A stretch of DNA of 64,000 bases from Pelobates cultripes (lineage: Eukaryota > Chordata > Amphibia > Anura > Pelobatidae), in NCBI GenBank assembly GCA_933207985.1, contig OW240921.1, forward strand, positions 111,240,783 through 111,304,782, given 5' to 3'. Position 1 is the first letter of the stretch, and every line of letters starts with the position of its first letter. The notes beneath the pieces are model-generated. The model saw only the letters and a program-made list of their open reading frames with translations. It did not search any database and was not told the DNA's origin. Of the stretch, positions 24,576-35,922 are shown piece by piece. The position numbers and the translations under genes were made by a program.

Positions 24576-25557
24576 GTAAGCACAAAGGAGTGAATTCTTT
24601 CTACATTTACATTTATGTTCCGACCTGATGAGCTCATATTTATTAAAATATGGGGTAACTAGACATAATAATATAAAATTCTGTGATGTAGCAGATCCCT
24701 ATGTAAGAGCATAGCAATGAATTAATGAAACTCTATTGATTACTGGACAGTATTGACTACGACACACTGTGGGTAATTGAGTCAACGGTAAAAATCACTA
24801 GAAGTTTCAATTTAACGTTAACTACTTTCATTTTGCAATGGGATGTTCATGGAATTAGAGATGGTGGTGTTTAAGTTCATGATTATCTTGTTTGAGATAG
24901 ATTTATTTATCAAGGAATATTGCAGTAGACTGACAGAACCAGGATTCAATTTTAGACAGCGATTTGGCTTTGTGTCATCCATAATGTAGCATGAAATTGT
25001 GTGGCCACACACTGCGCCATAAGCCTCAGGGTGATTGCTTCATATAATGGATAATATACTTACATGACCATCTCTGGTGTTGCATTGCAAGCTGCTGTTT
25101 ATTAACAAGGGTAGGTGGAATGTCCAACCTCAAAATATTTACATTTATCAGTTGTTTTTTTTTGTTTTTTTTTACTTACTCATAAAAGAACATTTGAGAG
25201 TACACATTTTCTCAATTAAATCATTTTATTCATGACAATAGGTTGGTAAGAAGTTTAGCTTACTTAGGTTTTGTGGATTTCTTTTTCTCACAAAAATGCA
25301 CACATAAAATCATAAATATTCTAACAAGTAAAAAAACCACACAGTGTGATTGGCACTTTGGGTGCGCCCATGTAAACCATGTACAACACTTTATATTTTT
25401 TATATGTTGGTATTGTATTTTTTTAAATATATATTTGTACCCCTATTACTTAAAAAAAAAAATTTCAGTGTATCTTCTGTTTGGACTTGCATAGCTTTTT
25501 TTATTAAACTTAACAATTATAATCACTCTCCATAACAAGCTTGGTTAAGCTTACCAC

Positions 25558-25907
25558 TAGAGATGTCGCGAACCTTTCGCGAACTTCCCGCGAACGGCTC
25601 GCCACGGTTCGCCACGAGCCGTTTGCGGTGAGCTCCGGTCAGCTGACACATCCCGGCCAATCTCCAGCAGACCCTCCCTCCCAGACCCTCCCAACTCCTG
25701 GACAGCATCCATGTTCCTTCAACATGGATGCTGTCCAGGAGGTTCCTTCAACATGGATGCTGTCCAGGAGGTGGGAGGGTCTGGGAGGGAGGGTCTGCTG
25801 GAGATTGGCCGGGATGTGTCAGCTGACCGGAGCTCACCGCGAACGGCTCGTGGCGAACCGTGGCGAGCCGTTCGTGGGAAGTTCGCGAACGGTTCGCGAC
25901 ATCTCTA
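25558..25907. mobile_element. 350-bp palindromic hAT MITE with gtcgcgaac ends
   Basis: It is flanked by a perfect 8-bp duplication cttaccac (25550-25557 and 25908-25915). The ends are inverted: 'tagagatgtcgcgaacc' and 'ggttcgcgacatctcta'. Almost the whole element folds on itself: 'ttcgccacgagccgtt', 'gtgagctccggtcagctgac' and 'tctccagcagaccctccctc' all recur inverted on the right. Near the middle, a segment with 'ccttcaacatggatgctgtc' is tandemly duplicated. No transposase. Open frames read through it on both strands reflect the palindrome. Identical placement at 56469-56818. Confidence 0.88.
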
Positions 25908-25939
25908 CTTACCACCAGTAGAGATATATTTTTATATTT

Positions 25940-26095
25940 GCTAAAGTGAGAATTTAATGTGAATTGAAAGTGAATTACCGAGTTAATGCCAGAGCTGAAC
26001 TGGAAGCATTGGAGACTTAGAGCATGCTTCAAGTTCAGGATTTTGACATATTTTGACTTTAGATTTGAAATTCACATTGAATTCTCACTTTAGTG
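25940..26095. mobile_element. Small MITE with 'ctaaagtgagaatt' ends
   Basis: The left end 'gctaaagtgagaatttaatg' and the right end 'cattgaattctcactttagtg' are inverted copies extending about 30 bp. The 156-bp unit sits 24 bp after the hAT MITE. The same family was hit by the hAT element at 16231. Second copy at 56851-57006. Confidence 0.7.
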
Positions 26096-26408
26096 CATAA
26101 CTCTGCTTGGTTGTAATAATTTGCTCAGTCTCATTATTTAATATGTTGGTCACTATTGTTCCTGATACAGTTTTGACCCAACATCGATCCAACGTAGTTC
26201 CTGTGATCAGTTTTAGTCGTTGCCATGTCTCCTGTCTTACAATGCTCTTTTTACCATTATCCCATTCGACATTAGTAAACCGTCTTCTAGATAATGGGAT
26301 ATAGTTTTCATCCCTGTCCCCATACCACCTATTGAAATCAGAATTCCTGGCTATTTGACAATTATTAAACCCGAAGATAGCGCATGATTTTTCTACCACA
26401 CTGGTCAC
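26085..26408 (-). CDS. Unrecognised 107-codon open frame
   Basis: The frame runs from an ATG at 26408 to a stop inside the neighbouring MITE end, so the last codons are transposon-derived. The translation has mixed composition (for example DFNRWYGDRDENYIPLSRRR) without simple-sequence bias, which is unusual for this window. The other copy (56996-57319) keeps the frame with one residue changed near the C-terminus (Ala to Pro). I recognise no domain. It may be an old exon, a fragment of a retroelement or chance; chance is most likely. Confidence 0.15.
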   Translation of the reverse strand: MTSVVEKSCAIFGFNNCQIARNSDFNRWYGDRDENYIPLSRRRFTNVEWDNGKKSIVRQETWQRLKLITGTTLDRCWVKTVSGTIVTNILNNETEQIITTKQSYALK

Positions 26409-27485
26409 TCAGAGTAATTTCCTTCATCATAGACTTCTATCCTCACTCTTAAAAAAGCATGAGTTTATGGCCAAGGGCTAAATGAGGTGGATAAATAATT
26501 ATATGAAACGTTTACAGGTGAAAAACGCATCCATCAAAAAGAGGTGTCGCCAGTAGTTATTGGTCAGGGTTGATTTAAACACCTACATTCTGAATGTCTT
26601 ATTGAGAACATTAGAGATAGTTTTTGATTGCAACAGTACTGTCTGCCTACTCATTAGAATTCACATCAGAAATTGTAGAGAAGGAAATTATTTGATTTTA
26701 TTATAATGAAGCTGTTTTGTTTTATTTACTAGACATCCTAATGCTTACTTATATTCTTGTAGAGAAACCAAACAAATGTGTTATGCAACTGTTTCCTCTT
26801 CATTTTAGCAGTAGCTGCACAATAGTTTTCCATGAAATCTTTTTTGCTGAGGTTCCCACTGCGATTACCGTCCCTCTAATGAATCTAATTAAATGCAAGC
26901 AGAGTGATTTCTCATTGAGTTTATGAAAAACAATTTTAAATGCAACTTCATTTAGATACATTATTGCTTTATGTGTCTGACATTCTGTTTCTAGGGAAAA
27001 CACACATCAAATGCATATTTAACTCCAAATTGTTGCATTATTGAGCTACAAAACAATATATTTTTAAGCGCACCTTATCCGTCACATTTAGAAATTCAGA
27101 TTAACATAAATTCTAGCAAAGAACAATAGGTGTAAGTGATTTAAGGCTCCTCACTACTTTAGAACGGGATCTGTTGAATATTTATGCCATATTGTTTTTG
27201 ACATTTAAGAACTCAATTATCGAATGAGTAATCAGCCTTTTGTTATGTTACTTTCGAAAGTAAAAATAAATTGCTCAAACTGGAGAGATAATAAGATGGA
27301 AACAGTTCTTGGAGATTTTACGATTCACTGTCATTTAAGGAAAAAAACGGAAAGAAAGATAATGCAGTTACAGTGAAGGAGTAGATTGGAAAATGATTTT
27401 GCTAAACAACGCAGAGTCCACAGTAGGTGGCAGAACATATAAATCTGAATTCAGTGCAGCTGCATATTTTGTTGCAGTATACATT

Positions 27486-27973
27486 ATTAAAGGTAAATTC
27501 TAAGCACCACAACAACTTTAGCTTAATAAAGCAGTTTTGGTGTACATACCATGCCCCTGCAGTCTTACTGCTCAATTCTCTGCCATTTTGTATTCAAACC
27601 ATTTTATGCAAGCCTCCTCTGCATGATATTCACACTGCATCCTTAAATAAAAAATAATAATTTGACAGCATGCGTTTAAATCATAAATTATTTTCTCCTG
27701 TTCTGTTCATTGAATTTTAATCACATACAGGAGGCTCCTGCAAGCTGTAGCAGGCTATAAACAGAAACAAAGATAAGAAATTCTAAATTAAACACACTGT
27801 GCTACAAGGGAAAATAAAAAAAATCAGACTGTGTAAGTCACAGCCTGGCGAGGTGTGGCTAGGGCTGCATAAACATAAACAAGTTACTTAACTCCTAAAT
27901 GACAGGTAATCGAGTTACATTTTTTGAGCTTCATTTAACTTAAGCAGACTTGGTGCTTATAGTGTCCCTTCAA
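27486..27973. mobile_element. Palindromic MITE, diverged 'ctatagt' relative
   Basis: The left end is 'attaaaggtaaattctaagc' followed by 'accacaacaactttagctta'; the right end is 'ggtgcttatagtgtcccttcaa'-like. Interior landmarks such as 'catgcccctgcagtcttact' and 'cttaactcctaaatgacagg' match the MITE at 12764-13276 and its copies. Second copy at 58397-58887, where a deletion begins exactly beyond the right end. Confidence 0.7.
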
Positions 27974-30179
27974 TACATTTTTCCCTAATATTATTGAAAC
28001 TATGAGTTTGCACACAAAAAAAATGAATCTAGAAAGCAAGAAAAATGTACACATTTATTAATTTATTAAAAAAACCTGTAAGTCACCAACCACTTTTTAA
28101 AAAATATTTTTTTCTCTATTTTAGTCTACATTTTGGAAATTGTCATTCACAATCCACCATTACTGTTAAGCAAATTGAACCACAATGATTCATGAGGTTT
28201 ATCCTGTGGCTTTCTGAAGAAAATATAAGGCTGTACACTTAATTTGCAAATACCTAGAGAGTAACCTAACCTAAGAGGTATGAAGCATTTTCAAGATTTA
28301 GCTTGCTTCTTAAATCTTAGCGAAATAAATGTGCCACTTGATTAATTCTACCTTTGTTGCGTTGCCTAGCGAAGAAACAGTCTTATAAGGAAAACATTCA
28401 AGTTGATTCCTTAATTTGCATAAAGAGCCACTATGCTAAATCAGTTAAGCCCAGAAATCACTTTAAAGCTTTGTGATATTCACTAAAATGGCTGACAGGT
28501 TGGCTTCTGAATGTTCACACAACCACAACATAGAATAAGCCTGCAATGATAGTGCTTAACAGCAGTAAGTCAACAATAGTGATTAAACAAAGCCAATAGT
28601 AAATATTAGTGAAATAAATGCACAAAAGCACCCCGAGAAAAATAATAGTTTCACGATCCCCTAACATTGTTTTTTATTTTTAGGGATCTGTCCTCGACCC
28701 CTTTTGCAATAGGCTGATAAACCACAAAAGAAACTGCAGAGTATATAAAACAATGCCCTAGGAGTAATGCCCTATTAAAAGACCAGCAAGTTATATATAT
28801 TGCACATATATTTGTTTTTATAAATGCCCTTTATCAAATCCTAATGTAATGGTACGTAGATCCTTCTTTCGAGGCACGCACCATAAAAAAGAAAAGGAAA
28901 ACAGACAATAGTGCAGACCATTTTGTGCACAATTAAAAATGCACTTTTATTTACTCAAGTGTTAAAGCATAAATTAACATCATCTTTACTTCAATTTATC
29001 TTTAGGGTATCTTTAGGGTTACTATATATCCTGTACCCATTCCACTCCCGGCATGTGGTCCCACTGAGGAAATTCAAAGGCACGCCACCCTGACATGTAA
29101 GTGAATGTTGGGTGAGTTGTATTTGGGGGGGGTCCAACCCTTAATTCACAGGAAGCTTCCCTTATCACCTACGCTGGAGGTTTGACTCTGACCAAGTTGG
29201 GCCGTCGTGTGAGCGGGTTTTCAAAGAGCTTGGATAGATGTGCCTAGTACATTAGGTAGAGTGTAGTCAGTCATGAGTCATTTGCCATCAGGTGGTCGTC
29301 GGGTAAATAGGATGTTTATATGGGGGAATATTAAGTTACATGCATGTAGGTAGAGTTTCTACCCCTGACCCTACATCCCAGTCATCTATGTGCCCCTCTG
29401 ACAGGATCCACTGTGTACAGATTGTTATATATGTCTGGGATATTCCCTCTACCCTCTGCCATAAATGATACATTGTTTATAATAGTGATGAGTTATATAT
29501 GCTGCCATTTTTTTAATAATGTTCGATGTATTTGGAAAAATAAAAAAAGAAATGAAGAAAAGAGAAAAATAAATTCTGGAGGACACACTCTCTCTCTCTC
29601 TCTTTATCTTTCACGTTTAAATGAACTACAAACTAAAGACTTCAGTGTTACCCTTTCGTGACATACGCCCTGCATATGAAGTTGGGTCTTTCTTTTTCAT
29701 TGTTCTCTAATAGAAGAGGATTTCGCTTTAAAAAATACATTGTTGGGTATGATCAACAGGAGTCTTGTGCGATATACACTTGATCTTTTACACTAGACAA
29801 TCTAATGAACTGACTCGCAAATAACATTTGAAACATTTCAATACCTTAACTAAAATATGCATTAAGTGTTTTTAAACCAAAATAAACCAAAAGTAAACAA
29901 ATTATTTTGATTGTAAAGAAGCATTATGTTGGGAGTTCAAAACTGCACGACCTCCTTCTGAAAGTCCTTTATTCACACTTCTCACCAGTTGTTATCCCGG
30001 TCTGTGATAAATGTGAAATGTCACATTCTGAAATTAAACAGAAAATAAAATAAAAAAAGCACAATTGCTATCCTTAACTTTAAATGTCAAGCTCCCTCGG
30101 TCTCATTTTTGTATGCTTTTCTTTTTAATACGCTTAATCCCACCCATTTCTGTCTTTGTGTGACCATTGTTGCTATTTG

Positions 30180-30400
30180 GAGTGTTTTATAAATATGAAT
30201 GTTTCCTGGCACTTCAGGCATTATCCCGCACAGAAAATACAGATTTGAGCTAAAAAAGAAACCATTGTATGATATTTGTTACTGGCTGTAACAAATGTGA
30301 GGAACATCGATGTTGCCATATGAAATGCCTATGTGTCAATTATGCATGTCAATCAAATATGACTAATTTGAATAATAACATTGCATTGTAAAAAAATGCA
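30180..30400. promoter_or_regulatory. Candidate conserved non-coding stretch
   Basis: Non-repetitive sequence with dense homeodomain/POU-like words (tgtcaattatgcatg, catgtcaatcaaat, gactaatttga) in a short interval. The copy at about 60660-60880 differs by at most a base or two. Suggestive only. Confidence 0.22.
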
Positions 30401-30536
30401 TGCTCAAAGGTTCCTTTTAATTAAAGTGATATATAAATAAATCTAACTGAATAAATAGTCAGGCTAAAAAAAGCAGCAGTAACTGTAAAAAATATAGGAA
30501 GGGTAATTATAAAAGTATGAACAGTTATAAATAACT

Positions 30537-31555
30537 GTTAAAGGTTACCTCTTTTTACGGAGGAGTGTGTGTAACAAAGTGCTGAAAAGACGAAAGTGAT
30601 TTACGGGCAGCTCTATACACTTGTGTGGAAATATCCTCTATTCCACTAAACAAAATTGTAGATTTAAGTGCGGTGTAAGTAACAGGGACCTACACCTGTA
30701 AGTGGAGCGCTCAAACACATATACAGATTTCAAGGAGCCTGTATATAGAAACACTGGCTCCGTATTGAGGCTTGTGTGCTTATTATGGTAGCACCACCCT
30801 TCTACTTTGATTTGGAGTAATTCTCAAAGACAAAAAGAGGGAGAGCGGACCAATGTGTAGATTGCGATCATAAAAACACAAATATGTGTTAGTAAATGTG
30901 GTGCTCACCTGGTCCTGAGCCTATGGGTCCCGGCTCTAGGTATATAGATTCTGTGCCAATTTGAATGGGGATGGCACTACCCCTATGGAGATTCTCTGGA
31001 GGCTCCAAAAAGGACTTAAGTGGGCCAATACGCGTTTCACTCTCAAATAGAGCTTCCCCAGCTGACTGAAGAAGCTCTATTTGAGAGTGAAACTCGTATT
31101 GTCCATTTTTTAAGGACTTTTATTGAGGACATTTTAAAACATTTGTTTTTAAATGTATTATACACCAATGAATTTATTTTACTTAAGATCCCACTTAAGT
31201 CCTTTTTGGAGCCTCCAGAGAATCTCCATAAGGGTAGTGCCATCCCCATTCAAATTGGCACAGAATCTATATTCCTAGAGCCGGGACCCATAGGCTCAGG
31301 ACCAGGGGAGCACCACATTTACTAACACATATTTGTGTTTTTATGATCGCAATCTACACATTGGTCCGCTCTCCCTCTTTTTGTCTTTGAGAATTACTCC
31401 AAATCGAAGTAGAAGGGTGGTGCTACCATAATAAGCACACAAGCCTCAATACGGAGCCAGTGTTTCTATATACAGGCTCCTTGAAATCTGTATATGTGTT
31501 TGAGCGCTCCACTTACAGGTGTAGGTCCCTGTTACTTACACCGCACTTAAATCTA
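30537..31555. mobile_element. Foldback element with 15-bp target duplication
   Basis: The element is bounded by identical cagttataaataact at 30522-30536 and 31556-31570. About 120 bp of unpaired sequence at the left is followed by two long arms in opposite orientation: roughly 30659-31019 and 31192-31555, nearly identical, starting 'tagatttaagtgcggtg' and ending with its complement. The 170-bp loop contains another small hairpin (actctcaaatagagcttc ... gaagctctatttgagagt). A 101-codon frame (31020-31325) spans the loop and one arm and has no recognised domain. The 15-bp duplication points to a retroposon-type insertion rather than a cut-and-paste element; family unknown. The other copy (61018-61759) lacks the loop. 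Confidence 0.8.
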
Positions 31556-33529
31556 CAGTTATAAATAACTATATAGCTTGTAACGAGTTGAGAGAATTGA
31601 TAAAAGACAGGCACGTTTAAACCCCTTGAGGTTGTGCCATCCAATGTCCTTATCCACAATATGACAAAAATGTACAGGCACAATGGTTTTAGATTTATCA
31701 TATGTAAATGCTACAGTTACTACAAGCAACCCATTATCCAATTCTGCTTTACAATTTTCAAAGTCATAGATAGATTTTTATAATTTTAAAATTAGTACTC
31801 TTATTGATACAAATGTTATATTAGCAGCTTGTGATTAGAGGGACTTAATTTTTATATAGTCATCCTGTTGCCTGATAGTTCATCTGAATTTCGGAACTTC
31901 GAAGTTTAATATGGACATATAACAGAACAAATGACTGCAATGGATGAGCATGTTCATTTTATTCATGATTCGGAGTTCTGCCTGTGGCACCAAGTAAAAA
32001 GATGGTTGATGGAAAAAATTATTGATAGCTTAGGGACAGCCATTTAATGTTGATTTTATTCACAAATCAACTGAGCACAAGATTGAAAAATAGAGGAGAA
32101 AATCTATATTTATATAATTTATATCTTTAATAAATATATTAAATAATATAAATATAGATTTTTGTTGTTATTGCTTGGTGGGAAATTGGTAATATTTATA
32201 TTATGTATATGTTTTACAGTACACTGATTGGCCAATTTTACCACCTTTTTGGTTTATCCAAATTGTTTTCCTGCATATTTTTCTTTCATCGATGATATTC
32301 TAATGAGCTGAACCATCGGATGAATGAGTGTCTCAGATTCTGAACTATATTTCAGTTGGGAAACAACATTTATTCAATAATAATAATAAATTCTGCTTTT
32401 TGTTAGTTGTACCTTATGATCCATTCATATAAAATGTATTTTAAACTAAATCCAAAAGGTTTTCTTTTCAATAGATTGAATCGAAAAATGTTTAGTATCT
32501 ATAGAATTTTTATCTAATATAATTTTTTTATCTAACATCTTTTTAACTCAGTTGTGTTCCTACGTTTTTGCGAGAGCAAAAAAGGTCGGAAGAAGAATTT
32601 TATATCTGATCAAAGGGACATGATAGGCAGCATTTGCTGTTTTAACCTGTTCCAGCATATTTCACCCTTGACTTTTAATACCACACAGAGTAATTTAACT
32701 TTTAATCCTACTTTCTTTAGAATATAAAAAATGTCTGAAGATATACAGCTAAATATTTTATTTATTATACATTTCAGCAAGCCTTAGTCCAGCTATTAAT
32801 ATAATTCCAATACTTTGTCTATTTAATAAACCTTTTAATTGAGGTTATGTGGTTTGTTTTTGATGAGTCAACATTTAAGATGTATCACCAGAAGACAGCT
32901 TCACCGCTGGGTTTTAATCACATCACATTTTATCTGTTGGGAACACATTAAAACTACATAAATTCTTGGGAAAAAATAAACATCTGACCTTTTCTTGTCA
33001 GCTGCGTAACAGTACACTTTGTTGTCTATCTACTGTGTGCGTGTAAGGATACAGCGTAACCTTAAGCACGTTCTTCATGTGATCACATTATGTTCTTTCT
33101 ATCTTACTTTGTTTAAAAGGGGAGCTGTCACTTTTTTGGAAACTACAAAATTGAAAAAAACATTGAAAATCACCTTTAATTTCTGTTAAAGGGTTACTAT
33201 AAGCTCCACGACCACTTCAGTGATTTGAAGAAGCCCCAATGCTTGGAGTAAGTATGAACAGTGTTTCCATATGAAGAGATGCACATGTAGAGATATCAAA
33301 TAATGCTGCTGAAGGTGTAATGGTTTTGCACCCTAATTAGTAAGCTTTTTGATTTTTATCAGGGGCTGTTTTACCAGGGCCGGACTGGGAACTAAAAGCA
33401 GCCCTGGAAAAAATTATATACCAGCCCAATAATGCATCGCATCAGCCCTTTTGAATTTATTGCAGTTTCTTATTACCTCTTTTCATTTTTTTTTAACCTT
33501 GTTCAGTGTATCTTGTCTTCAATTTGTCT

Positions 33530-34190
33530 CCTTTGTGTCTCTTACAACCCCCCTTGTGTGTCTCTTTCAACTCCCCTTGTGTATCTTTTACTTCATCCCA
33601 GCCCCTGTATGTCTCTTTTTACCCTTCTCAGCCCTCTGTATGCCCCTTTTGTGTGTGTCTATGTCCCCCCCAACAAACATTATTTGTGTCTCTTTGTCTC
33701 CCCCAGACCCTTTGGGTGCATCTTTCTCCCTCAGCCAAGCTTTGCCCGCCACAAACCTTTTGTGTGTCACTTCTGTATGTCTCTTTGTCTCCCCAACAAA
33801 CCTTCTGTGTCTCTTTGTTCCCCCAACAAACCTTCTGTGTGTCTGTTTGTCTCCCCCTAGTCCCTCTGTGTGCCTCTTTCTTCCTGCAGCCCCTCTTTGT
33901 GCCTCTATATCCCCCTCACTGCTCCTCTGTGTGTGTCTCTTCCCACTCTGTCTCTTTCTCCCCCTCCCCTTGTGTCTCTCTTCCCCCTCTGTCTCTTTCT
34001 CCCCCTGTCTCCCCCCTCCCCCAGTGTCTCTATCTTTTCCCTCTGTCTCTTTCTCCCCACCCCTCCTGTCTCTTTCTCCCCCTCCTCCTGTGTCTCTCTC
34101 TTCCACCTCTGTCTCTTTCTCCTCCCACTGTGTCTCTCTCTTCTCCCTCTGTCTCTTTCTCCCCCTCCCATTGTCTCCTGAGGCTGACCT
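33530..34190. repeat. C/T-rich simple repeat ('gtctctttctccccct')
   Basis: About 660 bp of degenerate 'tgtctctttctcccc' and 'aacaaaccttctgtgtctct' units. Three long overlapping frames on the plus strand (up to 278 codons) and two on the minus strand (up to 202 codons) are Pro/Ser/Leu or Arg/Glu/Gly low-complexity readings and not genes. Confidence 0.9.
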
Positions 34191-34221
34191 GTGCAATGTG
34201 CTGTTGTCTCTCTCTCTCCAT

Positions 34222-34328
34222 CATGCTCCCTCGTGGTTCCCACAATTTCCAGCTTTGACACATCATAGAGTAATCACTACTCTATGATGTGGCTGTGCTG
34301 GAAATTGTGAGAACCGCAAGGGAGCATG
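34222..34328. repeat. Hairpin, arms of about 48 bp
   Basis: From 'catgctccctcgtggttcc' to the inverted 'gagaaccgcaagggagcatg', with 'acatcatagagtaatcac' and 'tactctatgatgt' at the tip. Confidence 0.85.
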
Positions 34329-34693
34329 ACAGTCAGGTCTGCCCCCTCCCTCAGTACTCCTGTGTCATCTGACATTTACACAGCTGTCATTATTAGTGAG
34401 TGTGCCACTGGACCGGCTAGGCGCCCCCCCCGGTGCACTGATTACATGAGATGCGGCAGTCAGTTCAATAGTTACATTCCGGCCCGCGGTTGTACCTCAT
34501 GTAACACATGGAGGTGTCACCAGGCGGCTGCCTAGCTCGTCCGGTGGCACACTCACTAATACAGATAGCCATGCAGCCCCCCTTAGATTGTGCCACCGGA
34601 TCGGCCACTCGGCAGCACCTACATGCGGCCCGCGACCGTGTCAGGTGCTGCAGCCCACCGGGAAAATTGGGCTGGTCTGGCCCTGTGTTTCAC

Positions 34694-35914
34694 ACTTTAT
34701 CCAGGGGCCGACTGCTACAGTCCTGAGCCCTGGTGAGAATCCAAAATGTGTTTACTTAATTTCAATAAATTTAAGCTATTCCATTACTGAACAAAATGAC
34801 AGTGACTACAGCCAACTGAATTGGTAACTGACATTTTGCCGTTTAGTACATATGAATTGAAGCATAAAATGTACCTGTGTTTAAGAACGGTAAAATAATT
34901 AATCAAATGATCAAATGATGCATTTAACTCAGTTTCCTCCGTTTATTTTTTTGTAAACAAAGTAAATTTTATGTGTAAGGACAAAGATGCATTACTATTA
35001 ATATTTGCAGTAATATCAAGCTAAACTATCAAACAAAATCCTTATGTGTACCAACAAAAAATATTACTCGTAAATAAGTATCTGCAAGTCTGTTGATATC
35101 AGCTGATGTTTTAATATGTATTTTAGTGAATAGTTATATCTATATTTAATATTTATTACAGGTTGCAACTATACAACTCACAGTTTAGGTTTTTAATGTC
35201 ACGTTCTAATATAATTATGGCTTGCTCTGGATTTTGTTATACATATTTTAACAATAAAACCAAACTCTGTCTTTTGTGAAGAATAATTCATGTTTTGTTC
35301 TATTATTGTTTGCGTTTCACTTTAATTACAACCCACGCCCAAACTCTATGAGTTATGCATGACCAGCAGGTATTAAAACAGATTTAAAAACAAAATGGAC
35401 ACCTTTGATGTTTATGCGAAAGGCTGAAATGTTTTGGTCTGCTGGCAAACCTCCACTAGCCTCACAGCATTTTAGCACCAACAGACCGGTGATTTCACAT
35501 GTCACAACCCACACAGACCAACTACTCGAAACATGGCATGCTACCAACTTTCAAATTGGCAGGGACTTTGAATACAATACAATACATACAGTTTTCATCA
35601 TAAAATGTTATTTATGCATTCATCGTTTTTATAATGTTAAACTAAAGGTTTGATTTAATCTGGAACAGGTTCACTGGCTATGAAAATATATTTCCTAGAC
35701 TTGATATAAAGTATGAAATAGACTAACTGTATAAGCTCTAATTTACGTGTGCAATGCCCACCATAGAAGAATATTTAGTAGCATTAATAAAAATGTATCT
35801 GTTAAAAGTTTTATAGGCATTGTGCTAGATATGGAGACATAGGAATGTTTTATAACATAAATGTTCACATTATTTTAATCCACATACCTTTTGATGATAT
35901 TTGATATAGGGTAT
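34694..35914. other. AT-rich DNA, no gene seen
   Basis: No recognised repeat or exon. Short frames on both strands around 35353-35653 overlap each other and lack domains. Confidence 0.5.
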
Positions 35915-35922
35915 CAGTTAAG

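Larger units (their letters stand above)
21563..33782 (+). repeat. Block B, first copy of a duplicated or allelic segment
   Basis: The block matches 52482-64000 on the same strand. The offset is 30911 for most of the first half, about 30480 after 28410 and 30204 after 31192. Most lines differ by zero to two bases. The offset steps are two stretches missing from the other copy (about 27977-28412 and about 30916-31192). The block continues past the part visible in the other copy because the window ends. Stretches not listed separately (21571-24170, 26410-27485, 28410-30180, 31571-33366) are AT-rich with no gene recognised. Confidence 0.95.
33375..34685. mobile_element. Non-autonomous hAT-like element, 'cagggccgg' ends
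   Basis: Flanks are tgttttac (33367-33374) and tgtttcac (34686-34693), an 8-bp duplication with one mismatch. The ends are 'cagggccggactggga' and the inverted 'gggctggtctggccctg'. The interior contains a long C/T-rich array (33530-34190), a hairpin (34222-34328) and a GC-rich right part with inverted words (gccactggaccgg / gtgccaccggatcgg). No transposase frame. Its left part recurs at 63579-64000. Confidence 0.75.

Noticed and set aside
25523..26032. Frames of 61-126 codons around the palindromic MITE (and 56434-56943)
   Set aside because: The same residues are read on both strands because the DNA is a palindrome, and the frames cross transposon ends.
28999..29025. Possible telomere-like repeats (tttagggtatctttagggtt)
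   Set aside because: Only two irregular units; not a telomeric or interstitial telomeric array.
31020..31325. 101-codon frame in the foldback element
   Set aside because: It reads across loop and arm, is destroyed in the second copy, and has no recognised domain.
33432..34287. Overlapping frames up to 278 codons on the plus strand and 202 on the minus strand
   Set aside because: Pro/Ser/Leu-rich or Arg/Glu/Gly-rich low-complexity readings of a C/T array inside a hAT-like element.
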